From Latescibacteria bacterium UBA6620 (GTDB lineage: Bacteria; Latescibacterota; UBA2968): a stretch of 51,879 nucleotides of DNA. The notes under the pieces are model-generated. The model ran no database searches and was not told the origin of the DNA. It worked only from the letters and a program-made list of their open reading frames with translations. Shown here in pieces: positions 9,073 through 18,029 of this stretch (its first letter is position 1; every line of letters starts with the position of its first letter). The stretch is from assembly GCA_002433075.1 (NCBI GenBank), contig DJHM01000053.1, positions 1-51,879 on the forward strand. The letters run 5' to 3'. The position numbers and the translations under genes are program-made.

Positions 9073-10200
9073 ATGACGACTCGATCGCTACAATCTATCG
9101 CCATCGCCGGCGCCTGGGGATACATCGGCCAGAAGTTCACCGAGGCAGGACTGGACCTCGGCCTGGACGTGTATGTTTTCGATCCCGGCCCACCTCCAGA
9201 GGATCTGACCTCATCGCGCCTTCATCGAGTTGAGCACGAAGTCGAGTTCTACGAGCTCGACACCGACCTCTACCACCTCGCCCTTCATCCACAGCATCGA
9301 TCCACCGCCCTGTCCAGGCTGCTACCCCGAGCGGGCATTGAAGACATTCTCATCCTGAACGAAAAACCGATGGCGCAGCCCGAAACGCCATCAGAACCAC
9401 TCAGGCTGCTCCGTGAAATCGGCGCCTCGGGAGCAACCGTCCTCTTCGACTTCCCGGAGCTCTTCGACCCGCTGACCCACCGGCTGATGGAGTTCCTGCT
9501 CGCATTCGACGAGGTGCGCTTGGACGAAATCCATATCCAGAGATCAAAAGACCGTGAAGCGAAGGACAATCCCAGAAACCGGAAGCAGATGGTTCACATC
9601 CAATATCAGGAATCCGTGCACTGTCTGGCTTTCGTCCTCAATTTGCTCTCCCAGGTTGGAGGCGGCACGGCCCGGGCTCTGGAGGATGGATTCACGGTTG
9701 AAGCGGCATCCGAGCCTTACGACGCGCCCAATCCCGAGGTCTACAGCTACGTCGTTGACGGGCGGTGCGACTATACGATGACGGTCGGGCAGACGAAGAT
9801 CCACGGTCACACCAACTTTAAACGCCACGCCCCGTGGCGAAAGCAACGGCTGATTCGAGGCGTGGGCGACGGGGTCCCCTTCGAGATCGACGTCGACTAC
9901 CTGGAAGGAGAAAAATACCTTCGGATTGGCGGCCGGGACCTGGATGTCGACCCCGCGGATAGTTCCTACGAAGCGGTGCTCCTGACCCTTCAGAAGTGGC
10001 GCAAGGAACGGTCCCCCGTCGATCTAATGGCCGGAATCTACCCCAATCCTTCTTTTGCGTTCCTCACCTACCAACTGTCCGGAGCCCTCTGGAAGGCCAG
10101 CAGAAAAGGCAGCCAGCTTCATTTCGACACAGATGCGGATCTCCGAGCCTTTCATCCCGGCTTCGAGGACGCGGTCGAAGCGTTCCCCACCTACACATAA
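9073..10200 (+). CDS. Gfo/Idh/MocA-like NAD(P)-dependent oxidoreductase
   Basis: This 375-residue protein begins with a Rossmann nucleotide-binding motif, G13-A-W-G16-Y-I-G19, and carries the family EKP motif at 97-99 in LILNEKPM. The C-terminal half contains VHIQYQESVHCLAFVLNLL and a beta-sheet region consistent with the Gfo/Idh/MocA substrate domain. Members oxidise or reduce sugars, inositols and related polyols. Divergence from well-known members is high and the exact substrate is unknown. It is transcribed alone, divergently from the luciferase-like gene. The ATG is the first Met and lies almost at the predicted transcription start. A short polyC tract follows the stop. Confidence 0.7.
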   Translation: MTTRSLQSIAIAGAWGYIGQKFTEAGLDLGLDVYVFDPGPPPEDLTSSRLHRVEHEVEFYELDTDLYHLALHPQHRSTALSRLLPRAGIEDILILNEKPMAQPETPSEPLRLLREIGASGATVLFDFPELFDPLTHRLMEFLLAFDEVRLDEIHIQRSKDREAKDNPRNRKQMVHIQYQESVHCLAFVLNLLSQVGGGTARALEDGFTVEAASEPYDAPNPEVYSYVVDGRCDYTMTVGQTKIHGHTNFKRHAPWRKQRLIRGVGDGVPFEIDVDYLEGEKYLRIGGRDLDVDPADSSYEAVLLTLQKWRKERSPVDLMAGIYPNPSFAFLTYQLSGALWKASRKGSQLHFDTDADLRAFHPGFEDAVEAFPTYT

Positions 10201-10298
10201 GTCACAGGACGTCGATTTTCCCCCCCCGTTCCGCCGGCTACCCCAGTACGTATATTTCTGTTGTTGATCGGCCCCAGACCGAGAATGACGAGGTCCAT

Positions 10299-10595
10299 AT
10301 GGCACTATGGCTATTCCTGCTGGGTTTTGGCGCCCTCGGGTTCACAATCAAAGTCCTCATGGAACATTTGCGGCACGCGGAGGAAATCAACGACTGCATC
10401 ACTGCGGCTGAGCGTGCCCGTTTAGAAGCCGGGGAGGCTCAGGCCGCCGAAGAGGCAGCGACGGCTGAAATAAAGGCCGAGTTGGAGCAAGCCAAAGCTG
10501 AGCTTGGAGAAAATCAATCCAATGTCGGCCAGCTCACGACTCAGATCAGCAAACGAAAAGAGGCACTGGCCAAGCGCGGAAAATTCAGAATCTAA
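10299..10595 (+). CDS. Small membrane-anchored coiled-coil protein of unknown function
   Basis: This 98-residue protein has one hydrophobic segment at 2-20 (ALWLFLLGFGALGFTIKVL). It is followed by a long Ala/Glu/Gln/Lys-rich helix (about 30-95; EAGEAQAAEEAATAEIKAEL) with heptad character, ending in KRKEALAKRGKFRI. The start was placed at the ATG 10299 because GAGGT lies just upstream and the hydrophobic anchor begins there; an upstream extension in the same frame would overlap the previous gene and has no matching character. It lies between the dehydrogenase and purL, and no partner is evident. Such proteins are often cell-envelope or phage-shock-like scaffolds, but that is a guess. Confidence 0.65.
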   Translation: MALWLFLLGFGALGFTIKVLMEHLRHAEEINDCITAAERARLEAGEAQAAEEAATAEIKAELEQAKAELGENQSNVGQLTTQISKRKEALAKRGKFRI

Positions 10596-10761
10596 GACCC
10601 CGCGTTTCCCGCATCGCAGATGCCCAACTGCAGTAATCTGCTTCTCTCCACCCATTTGAACTGCCTATCCATCCAATCAAAAAGATAAATTTCTAAAATT
10701 CTGCACGAGGGCGCATACTCGGGCATCGACATTCTTCGACCTTCTGACAGGAATCGAACCG

Positions 10762-13700
10762 ATGCCCACGATCCGTAGTTATCGTCATCCAGGTCTCCCT
10801 GAATCTACCCTCTCCTCGCTTCGTCAAGCCTGCCGGCAGCAACTCTCACGTCCCATCGACATTGTAGATTCCGAAACCTGCTACTATCTCCAGTCCAGTT
10901 CAGCCCTGTCCCAGTCCGAGTTGGAACGCGCACACTGGCTGCTGAGTGAGACCTACGACCCTCAAGGCTGCCAGGATACTCCTTTTCTGACCGGCAGTGA
11001 CGTGGTGGAATACGGGCCTCGGATGAGTTTCACCACGGCCTGGGCAACGAATGCAACCGCGATCTTCCACGCCTGTGGCCTGGAGAAAGTGGAACGGATC
11101 GAAAGATCCCGACGCCTCGCCCTCTCCGGCCTGCCAGAAGGCGAGGACCGGGTGCGTTTCGATGCCCTAGTCCACGATCGGATGACGGAACAACCCTACG
11201 CCACCCCCCTCACCTCCTTCGCTTCACCCGTTTCTCCAGAGCCCGTGGAAGTCATCCCCCTGCTGGAGGAAGGTCGAGCCGCACTCGAACGGATCAATGA
11301 CGAAATGGGGCTGGCCTTTGACGATTGGGATCTGAACTACTACGCGGATGTCTTTCTCGATCGGCTCAAGCGAAACCCAACCAACGTCGAATGTTTTGAC
11401 ATCGCCCAGAGCAACAGCGAGCACTCGCGTCACTGGTTTTTTCGGGGAAAGCTGATCGTCGACGGAACCGAAATCGACCAGCACCTGATTTCGATGATCC
11501 AGGCCACACTGGAGGCGAACCCAAACAACAGCCTGATCGCGTTCAAGGACAACTCCAGCGCCATTGAAGGTTATCGCGTGACCACCCTCACTCCGAATCG
11601 GCCCGGGCAGCCTTCCGGATTCGTTTCTCACGAAGCCGACTATGGGATCCTCCTTACCGCGGAGACCCATAATTTCCCGTCAGGTGTAGCACCGTTTCCC
11701 GGGGCCGAGACGGGTACCGGCGGGCGGATTCGGGACACCCACGCGACCGGCCGGGGTTCTCTGGTCGTCGCCGGCACCGCCGGGTATACCGTCGGGAACC
11801 TTCGGATTCCGGGATACGACCTGCCGTGGGAAACCGACTTTGCCTACCCCAATAATCTTGCTTCCCCGCTAGACATCGAGATCGAAGCCAGCAACGGAGC
11901 ATCGGACTACGGGAATAAATTTGGCGAACCCGTCATTCAGGGTTTTACGCGAGCCTTCGGACAACGGCTCCCCGATGGCGAACGAAGGGAATGGATCAAG
12001 CCGATTATGTTCAGCGCCGGCATCGGCCAAATCGACGCCGACCACACCGAAAAACACGAGGTCGAAGTCGGGATGCGTGTGGTCAAGCTCGGGGGCCCCG
12101 CATACCGAATTGGGATGGGCGGAGGGGCCGCATCCAGTATGGTGCAGGGCGAAAATGCAGCCGAACTGGATTTCAACGCAGTCCAACGCGGCGATGCCGA
12201 GATGGAGCAGAAAGTGAACCGCGTCATCCGAGCATGTATTGAACTGCGGGACGGAAACCCGATCGTCAGTATCCACGACCAGGGCGCGGGCGGAAACTGC
12301 AACGTGCTGAAGGAGATCGTGGAGCCTCTCGGTGCCCGGATCAACCTCAGGGACGTCCACGTTGGAGACCATACCCTCTCGGCGTTGGAAATCTGGGGCG
12401 CCGAATACCAGGAGAACGACGCCCTCCTCCTACGGTCCGAACACGAACCTCTCTTCAGGGCGCTCTGCGATCGTGAAAAGGTGCCCGTCAGTTTTGTCGG
12501 AGAGGTTACAGGCGACGGTCGGATCGTCGTACACGACAACCAGGACGACACCACGCCCGTCGATCTGGATTTGGAAAGCGTACTAGGGGATATGCCTCAG
12601 AAGACCTTCCGGCTGGATCACGTCCGACGTACACGCTCGCCTCTGTCGCTTCCTTCCGACCTCTCTGTTCGTGATGCCCTCGATCGCGTCCTGCGGCTCG
12701 TCTCCGTCGGTTCAAAGCGATTTCTCACGAACAAGGTCGATCGAAGCGTCACCGGCCTTGTCGCGCAACAGCAGTGCGTCGGACCACTCCAGATCCCCCT
12801 GGCCGATGTGGCCGTCATCGCCCAGAGTCACTTCCCCGCCGGCGACGGCACGTTCACTGGGGGGGCCACCGCAATCGGGGAACAACCCCTCAAAGGACTC
12901 ATCGATCCCGCCGCAATGGCCCGAATGACGGTGGGCGAAGCCCTCACTAACATTGTGTGGGCCCGGGTAAGCGCCCTCCAGGACATCAAATGCTCGGGCA
13001 ATTGGATGTGGGCGGCCAAGCTCGATGGCGAAGGGGCCGAACTTTATGACGCCGCCGTGGCCTTGTGCGAGACGCTGATCCAATTGGGAATCGGCATCGA
13101 TGGCGGCAAAGACAGCCTTTCAATGGCCGCGCTGGCCCCTATCGGCGGAGAAGACGAAACCGTCAAGTCGCCTGGCACGCTCGTCATCTCTGCCTACGTC
13201 ACCTCCCCAGACATCACCAAGACCGTCACGCCGGATTTCAAGGGCGCGGACCACCACATTTTCTTCATCGATCTGAGCGAGGGTAACAAGCGGCTCGGTG
13301 GGTCCGCTCTGGCCCAAGTGTTCGACCAGGTCGGCGACGAAGCACCCGATCTCGAGCGCACAGATTTACTCATCAAGGCATTCGAAGTCACTCAAAGGTT
13401 GATCGACGAACGAGCCATCGCCTCGGGACACGATCGAAGCGACGGCGGCCTCATCACGGCTCTCTTGGAGATGGGGTTCTCTGGAAACACCGGTTTTACA
13501 GCCGACCTCGACCGGACGGATGACACCTTTGGGGCCCTGTTCTCCGAAGAACTTGGCCTGGTTCTCGCAGTGCGTCCCGAATCGTCGGAGCGAGTGCGCG
13601 AGGCCTACGCCAAAGCTGGCCTGGTCTGCAACCTCCTGGGGTTGACGAACGCGGGGCCGGAGGTTTCCATCAGCATCGATGGAGAGACTGTGCTCGAAGA

Positions 13701-14670
13701 TGACATTCGCGCCCTGAGGCAGGTCTGGGAGGCCACAAGCCATCAACTCGAACGGCTCCAGGCCCATCCCGACCGTGCGGACGAGGAATACACTCAGCTC
13801 CCCGACCGCACCCGGCCGCGATTTGTCCTGACATTCGATCCCGAGGAAACCGATCCCTCCCTGTTCGAAGGGAACAGACCGTCTGTCGCCATCCTCCGCG
13901 AAGAAGGCAGCAACGGAGATCGCGAAATGACCTCTGCCTTCCACGCCGCAGGGTTCGAAGCGTGGGATGTGACGATGTCCGATCTCACCACAGGACGCAT
14001 CACCCTGGATCCGTTTCGGGGTGTGGCTTTCGTAGGCGGGTTCAGCTATGCCGACGTGCTCGATTCAGCCAAGGGGTGGGCGGGTGTCATCCGCTTCGAC
14101 GATCGAGTACTCGACCAGTTCGCTGCCTTCAAGGGCAGGACCGACACTTTCAGCCTCGGCATCTGCAATGGGTGCCAGCTGATGGCCCTGCTTGGTTGGG
14201 TTCCCGGCGAGGACCTGGACGGGAATCGACAACCTCGATTCGTGCACAACAGCTCTGGTCGTTTCGAATCCAGATTCAGTAGCGTACGAATCGAGGAAAG
14301 TCCTTCAATGATGCTCGAGGGGATGTCGGGCTCGACCCTTGGGGTCTGGGTTGCACACGGAGAGGGCCGTGCGTTTTTCCCCGATGCTGCCGTACATCGG
14401 TCTATCGAGACGACGGGCCGGGTTCCACTACGGTATGTGGACGACCAGGGCAAACCGACAGAGGCTTACCCACATAACCCAAACGGGTCGCCCTGTGGAA
14501 TCGCCGGGCTGTGCTCCGAAGATGGGCGCCATCTGGCTCTGATGCCCCACCCGGAACGCGCCTTCCGAACCTGGCAGTGGGGATGGTTGCCCGAGGAGTG
14601 GGCGAAACTCAGTGCCTCACCCTGGCTGAGAATGTTCCAGAACGCTCGCACCTGGTGTGATCGCACATAG
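10762..14670 (+). CDS. purL: Phosphoribosylformylglycinamidine synthase, large single-chain form
   Basis: This 1302-residue FGAM synthase converts FGAR, glutamine and ATP to FGAM in step 4 of de novo purine synthesis. It matches the large proteobacterial/eukaryotic type (E. coli PurL is 1295 residues) and so needs no separate PurS or PurQ. An N-terminal PurS-like domain (1-150) is followed by two AIR-synthase-like ATP-binding repeats (ETHNFPSGVAPFPGA, NSEHSRHWFF, DGGKDSLSM). A C-terminal class I glutamine amidotransferase domain has its nucleophile in GICNGCQ (Cys1138) and a catalytic His in MPHPERAF. A weak AGGAA site precedes the ATG. It is convergent with galK, leaving a 42-base gap with no clear terminator. 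Confidence 0.97.
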   Translation: MPTIRSYRHPGLPESTLSSLRQACRQQLSRPIDIVDSETCYYLQSSSALSQSELERAHWLLSETYDPQGCQDTPFLTGSDVVEYGPRMSFTTAWATNATAIFHACGLEKVERIERSRRLALSGLPEGEDRVRFDALVHDRMTEQPYATPLTSFASPVSPEPVEVIPLLEEGRAALERINDEMGLAFDDWDLNYYADVFLDRLKRNPTNVECFDIAQSNSEHSRHWFFRGKLIVDGTEIDQHLISMIQATLEANPNNSLIAFKDNSSAIEGYRVTTLTPNRPGQPSGFVSHEADYGILLTAETHNFPSGVAPFPGAETGTGGRIRDTHATGRGSLVVAGTAGYTVGNLRIPGYDLPWETDFAYPNNLASPLDIEIEASNGASDYGNKFGEPVIQGFTRAFGQRLPDGERREWIKPIMFSAGIGQIDADHTEKHEVEVGMRVVKLGGPAYRIGMGGGAASSMVQGENAAELDFNAVQRGDAEMEQKVNRVIRACIELRDGNPIVSIHDQGAGGNCNVLKEIVEPLGARINLRDVHVGDHTLSALEIWGAEYQENDALLLRSEHEPLFRALCDREKVPVSFVGEVTGDGRIVVHDNQDDTTPVDLDLESVLGDMPQKTFRLDHVRRTRSPLSLPSDLSVRDALDRVLRLVSVGSKRFLTNKVDRSVTGLVAQQQCVGPLQIPLADVAVIAQSHFPAGDGTFTGGATAIGEQPLKGLIDPAAMARMTVGEALTNIVWARVSALQDIKCSGNWMWAAKLDGEGAELYDAAVALCETLIQLGIGIDGGKDSLSMAALAPIGGEDETVKSPGTLVISAYVTSPDITKTVTPDFKGADHHIFFIDLSEGNKRLGGSALAQVFDQVGDEAPDLERTDLLIKAFEVTQRLIDERAIASGHDRSDGGLITALLEMGFSGNTGFTADLDRTDDTFGALFSEELGLVLAVRPESSERVREAYAKAGLVCNLLGLTNAGPEVSISIDGETVLEDDIRALRQVWEATSHQLERLQAHPDRADEEYTQLPDRTRPRFVLTFDPEETDPSLFEGNRPSVAILREEGSNGDREMTSAFHAAGFEAWDVTMSDLTTGRITLDPFRGVAFVGGFSYADVLDSAKGWAGVIRFDDRVLDQFAAFKGRTDTFSLGICNGCQLMALLGWVPGEDLDGNRQPRFVHNSSGRFESRFSSVRIEESPSMMLEGMSGSTLGVWVAHGEGRAFFPDAAVHRSIETTGRVPLRYVDDQGKPTEAYPHNPNGSPCGIAGLCSEDGRHLALMPHPERAFRTWQWGWLPEEWAKLSASPWLRMFQNARTWCDRT

Positions 14671-14712
14671 GCCCACGAAGCTTAGCAGGCCCACCTGCGG
14701 CCTCTATCCGGG

Positions 14713-15873
14713 CTATTCAACCCCGGCACCATCCACGGCCCTGCACACGTAGACCTCGGCCGTATACTCACTTTTCTGACTGTACTGTTCTTCAACCGCA
14801 CGGACAAGAGTATCCACCGCGTCTGCCTCGACCAGGTTCACGGTACACCCACCAAAGCCTGCGCCCGTCATCCGTGCACCAATCACACCCGAAGTATCCC
14901 ACGCGATCTGGACGAGCTGGTCGAGTTCGGCTCCGCTCACTTCGTAGTCGCTCTTCAGGCTCTCGTGCGACGCTCGCATGAGCCCACCGAACGATTCGAG
15001 ATCGCCGTTTCCCAGCGATGTAAAGGCCAGTTGTGTACGCGCAATCTCCGTGATCACGTGCCGACAGCGCCGGTATCCTTCCTCAGTCACGGCTCCCCGC
15101 CAGCCTTCGAGCGTCTCCAGATTAACGTCGCGGAGAGAAGGCAGATTCTTACCCGTTGCCAGGCTGAGTTGATGGACCCCACGCTCACAGGCCGATCTCC
15201 GCTCGTTGTAGGCCGAATCGGTCAGTCCACGAGTAACGCCTGAGTTGCAGATCACGATCTTGAGATCCTCCCGAACCAACGGCACGAGTTCGAACGAAAG
15301 ATCGCGACAGTCCAGGAACAATGCGTGGTCCGCCCTTCCGTTCGCTGACACGAACTGGTCCATAATCCCGCAATTGACCCCCACGAAGTTATTCTCTGCA
15401 GCCTGGCCGATCGTCGCCAAGCGCTGTCCCGTCATCTGGATGTCGAACAGTTCGAGAAGCCCCTTGCCGATCGCCATCTCGACCGCGGCCGAACTGCTCA
15501 GTCCGGCTCCGAGAGGAACGTTCCCCGCAATTACCCCCTCGAAACCTCCGATTCGTAAATTCGCCGTCTGGAACTCCGACACCATCCCCCGTGCGTAGTC
15601 CCCCCAGTCTCCAGCCTTCTCCAAACGGCGGTTGATCGTGAAGGAAACGTCTTCATTGAACGAAACAGCGTGTAGATGGGCCTGATTGTCCGACCGGGCA
15701 CGGGCTGCGAAAACGATCCAGCGGTCGATCGTAGCAGGAAACACGAATCCCTCATTGTAGTCCGTGTGTTCGCCGATCAGGTTCACTCTTCCGGGAGCCT
15801 GCACGACGGTCTCGGGCGCTTCCCCATATCGGGTCTGGAACGCCCGCACACATTGGTCGACGATTTCGTTCAT
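14713..15873 (-). CDS. galK: Galactokinase
   Basis: This 386-residue GHMP-family kinase phosphorylates galactose at C1 using ATP, the entry step of the Leloir pathway. All three motifs are visible: the galactokinase signature GRVNLIGEHTDY at 28-39, the ATP-binding PLGAGLSSSAAVE near 120 and MTGAGFGGCTVNL in the C-terminal part. Length is typical. It is the last gene of a three-gene minus-strand operon, starting 11 bases after the GalE-GalT stop. The operon therefore supplies kinase, uridylyltransferase and epimerase, so galactose can be converted to glucose-1-phosphate. No mutarotase gene is in the window. Confidence 0.96.
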   Translation of the reverse strand: MNEIVDQCVRAFQTRYGEAPETVVQAPGRVNLIGEHTDYNEGFVFPATIDRWIVFAARARSDNQAHLHAVSFNEDVSFTINRRLEKAGDWGDYARGMVSEFQTANLRIGGFEGVIAGNVPLGAGLSSSAAVEMAIGKGLLELFDIQMTGQRLATIGQAAENNFVGVNCGIMDQFVSANGRADHALFLDCRDLSFELVPLVREDLKIVICNSGVTRGLTDSAYNERRSACERGVHQLSLATGKNLPSLRDVNLETLEGWRGAVTEEGYRRCRHVITEIARTQLAFTSLGNGDLESFGGLMRASHESLKSDYEVSGAELDQLVQIAWDTSGVIGARMTGAGFGGCTVNLVEADAVDTLVRAVEEQYSQKSEYTAEVYVCRAVDGAGVE

Positions 15874-15884
15874 CGCGTCCTTCT

Positions 15885-18029
15885 TCAGGAATCAGTCCTT
15901 ATCGCCCGTCGGACCGCCTGCCGAATTTCAGCGGCCGATATCGCTGGATCGGACGGGTTGATGCTTCTGCCGAAAATGTCGGAGCCCACAACGTGTTTTC
16001 GCAGACCAGGACCACGGAGCAGGCTTGTCAGATGAATCTGCAGATGGAATTCGGGACACGACCCATCGGTAGGAGCCTGGAGGAGGGCGAGTGAGTAGTG
16101 GTAGGGTTCATCGAACAGCCCGTCGAGGCCCCCAAGGAGCTGCTTTAGCAGTTGTGCCAATGACTTCTTCTCATCTCCAGAACACGCCGTGATGGACCCC
16201 ACGGACCGCCGCGGCACAATGATCACATCGTAGGGCATTACTGCGGCGAACGGAACGAAGGCGACGAAGTGTTCATCACGCCAGACGATCCTTCGCCCGT
16301 CTTCCTCTTCGAAAATCAGTGCCGCGGAAACAAAATCCTCACTCGAGAATCGTTCGATCTGCCCCGTGATCATTCGATCTGGCATCGACCGATAGGCGTA
16401 GACCTGGCCGTGGGGGTGAAGTTGTGAATTGCCCATCACTCCCCCCCTGTTTTCGAAGATCAGGACGTAGGCAAAGTCCTCGCTCAGACGGTCGTAGGTA
16501 TCCGCCCAGAGGTCGATGATGGACGCAATCTCGTGAACGTCCATCGTGGCCATTCGTTTTGAGTGATCGGGGCTGTAAACAAGGACTTCGCATCGCCCGG
16601 CGGCAGGACGAACTCTGTATGGCGACGCGCAGCCGATCGTGACTGATTGATTCTCGGTCAGCGATGGGAAATCGTTCTCGAACACGTAGGTCGAAGCGTA
16701 GTCCGGATTCGCTTCTCCGTTCGCCCTCACGTTGCCCGGGCAGAGATAGCACTCCGCGTCGAACGAAGGTTCGGCGGTCTCCGAACGGTCCTCGACGCTC
16801 CCCGACCAAGGTCTCCCCGCGCGCCCTGCGGACATCGTCACCCACCGGCCGACAAAGGGGTTGTAGCGGTCCTCTCGAAGCTCTGAATACCCTTCCGGAT
16901 GATGCCGGTACCACTGCCAGGCCAAGTCGATCGTGCTGTCCAGATCCTCTTTCGCCTCCCAACCGAATCGCGCCGCCGAATCGGTCAGGGCCACAAGCAT
17001 CGCCGGATCACCCGACCTGCGCGGCCCAATCCGGCTCGCAATCTTACGCCCGGTGACCCTCTCGGCCGAATCGATGATCTCACGCACACTATGCCCGTTT
17101 CGCGTCCCCAGATTCAGTGTGATCGGATCCGGCTTCACCCGCAGGACGTCCAGGCATCTGATGTGCGCATCGGCCAGTTCACCGACAGACACGTAGTCCC
17201 TGATCGCGGTTCCGTCTCGTGTCGGATAGTCTTCCCCAAGAATTGTGACTTCACCCTCCAGGCCCAGTGCCACACGCAGAACAATGGGGACAAGATGGGT
17301 TTCGGGATCGTGATCTTCACCGATCAGCCCTGAGGAATCGGCTCCCGCGACGTTGAAGTATCTCAGGCACGCACATCCCGCTCCCGCAGCATCGGATCGT
17401 TTCTGAAGAATGAGCTCGTCCATCATCTTCGTAATGCCGTAGACATTGGTCGGAATCATCAGCTTCCGCTCGTCCCGATCCGTCACGCTGTAGCCGAGAT
17501 CGGCAACCACCTCCCCAAACCGCCGTACCAGAGTCTCGAAGTCAGCGGCCGAAGGCATCAACTGGCTCTCATCGAATCTACCCTGGTCGACCACGTCATC
17601 CTGATAGCTCTCGGCAAGGGGGAGATCAGCGGGAAGAGGGTTTCCGTATGTCGCTGCCGTCGAAGATTTGACGATGGGAAGGTTGCCTGCGTGTTGAACA
17701 AGATTCTGAAAGCCGACCACGTTCGTGTCGAAATAGTCCCAGGAGCGTTCCTGGGACTCGCCCACAAGGCTCCTGGCGGCGAAATCGATAATTCCGTCGA
17801 GTGTATGCTGGCCGAACACCAACGCGACACCGTCGGCGTCCAGCAAGTCTGCCTCTTCGAACGTGAACTGTTCCGGACCGAACAATCGCTCGAATAACCT
17901 GACCACCTCGACGTGACCGGTAGACAGGTTATCCAGAATCACAACCTTTCTTCCAGCTTCGAGCAACTTCAGGGAGATATGCGAGCCAACGTACCCCGCG
18001 CCTCCTGTAACGAGAACCGCATCCCGCAT
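15885..18029 (-). CDS. galE-galT: Fused UDP-glucose 4-epimerase / galactose-1-phosphate uridylyltransferase
   Basis: One uninterrupted 714-residue frame joins two Leloir enzymes. Residues 1-375 are GalE: NAD-binding GGAGYVGSH (9-17), catalytic Ser/Thr in SSTAATYG (122-129) and Tyr197-x-x-x-Lys201 in VYGITK. Residues about 385-714 are GalT: zinc-ligand Cys427 and Cys430 in CYLC, His489 in SPDHSK and the nucleophile His540 in the HPH triad (538-540, followed by Gln542). Further GalT-like sequence is FHLQIHLTSLLRGPGLRKH near the end. A stretch of about 48 extra residues lies between the GalE Ser/Thr and Tyr. The start codon overlaps the upstream stop (TGATG), implying translational coupling. The two sites could work sequentially, recycling UDP-galactose to UDP-glucose. 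Confidence 0.93.
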   Translation of the reverse strand: MRDAVLVTGGAGYVGSHISLKLLEAGRKVVILDNLSTGHVEVVRLFERLFGPEQFTFEEADLLDADGVALVFGQHTLDGIIDFAARSLVGESQERSWDYFDTNVVGFQNLVQHAGNLPIVKSSTAATYGNPLPADLPLAESYQDDVVDQGRFDESQLMPSAADFETLVRRFGEVVADLGYSVTDRDERKLMIPTNVYGITKMMDELILQKRSDAAGAGCACLRYFNVAGADSSGLIGEDHDPETHLVPIVLRVALGLEGEVTILGEDYPTRDGTAIRDYVSVGELADAHIRCLDVLRVKPDPITLNLGTRNGHSVREIIDSAERVTGRKIASRIGPRRSGDPAMLVALTDSAARFGWEAKEDLDSTIDLAWQWYRHHPEGYSELREDRYNPFVGRWVTMSAGRAGRPWSGSVEDRSETAEPSFDAECYLCPGNVRANGEANPDYASTYVFENDFPSLTENQSVTIGCASPYRVRPAAGRCEVLVYSPDHSKRMATMDVHEIASIIDLWADTYDRLSEDFAYVLIFENRGGVMGNSQLHPHGQVYAYRSMPDRMITGQIERFSSEDFVSAALIFEEEDGRRIVWRDEHFVAFVPFAAVMPYDVIIVPRRSVGSITACSGDEKKSLAQLLKQLLGGLDGLFDEPYHYSLALLQAPTDGSCPEFHLQIHLTSLLRGPGLRKHVVGSDIFGRSINPSDPAISAAEIRQAVRRAIRTDS

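Noticed and set aside
10680..10761. Promoter upstream of purL
   Set aside because: The AT-rich stretch offers a poor -35 (TTCTAA) and a moderate -10 (CATACT); not strong enough to list.
14671..14712. Terminator between purL and galK
   Set aside because: Only a five-base stem (GCAGG/CCTGC) without a T run is visible.
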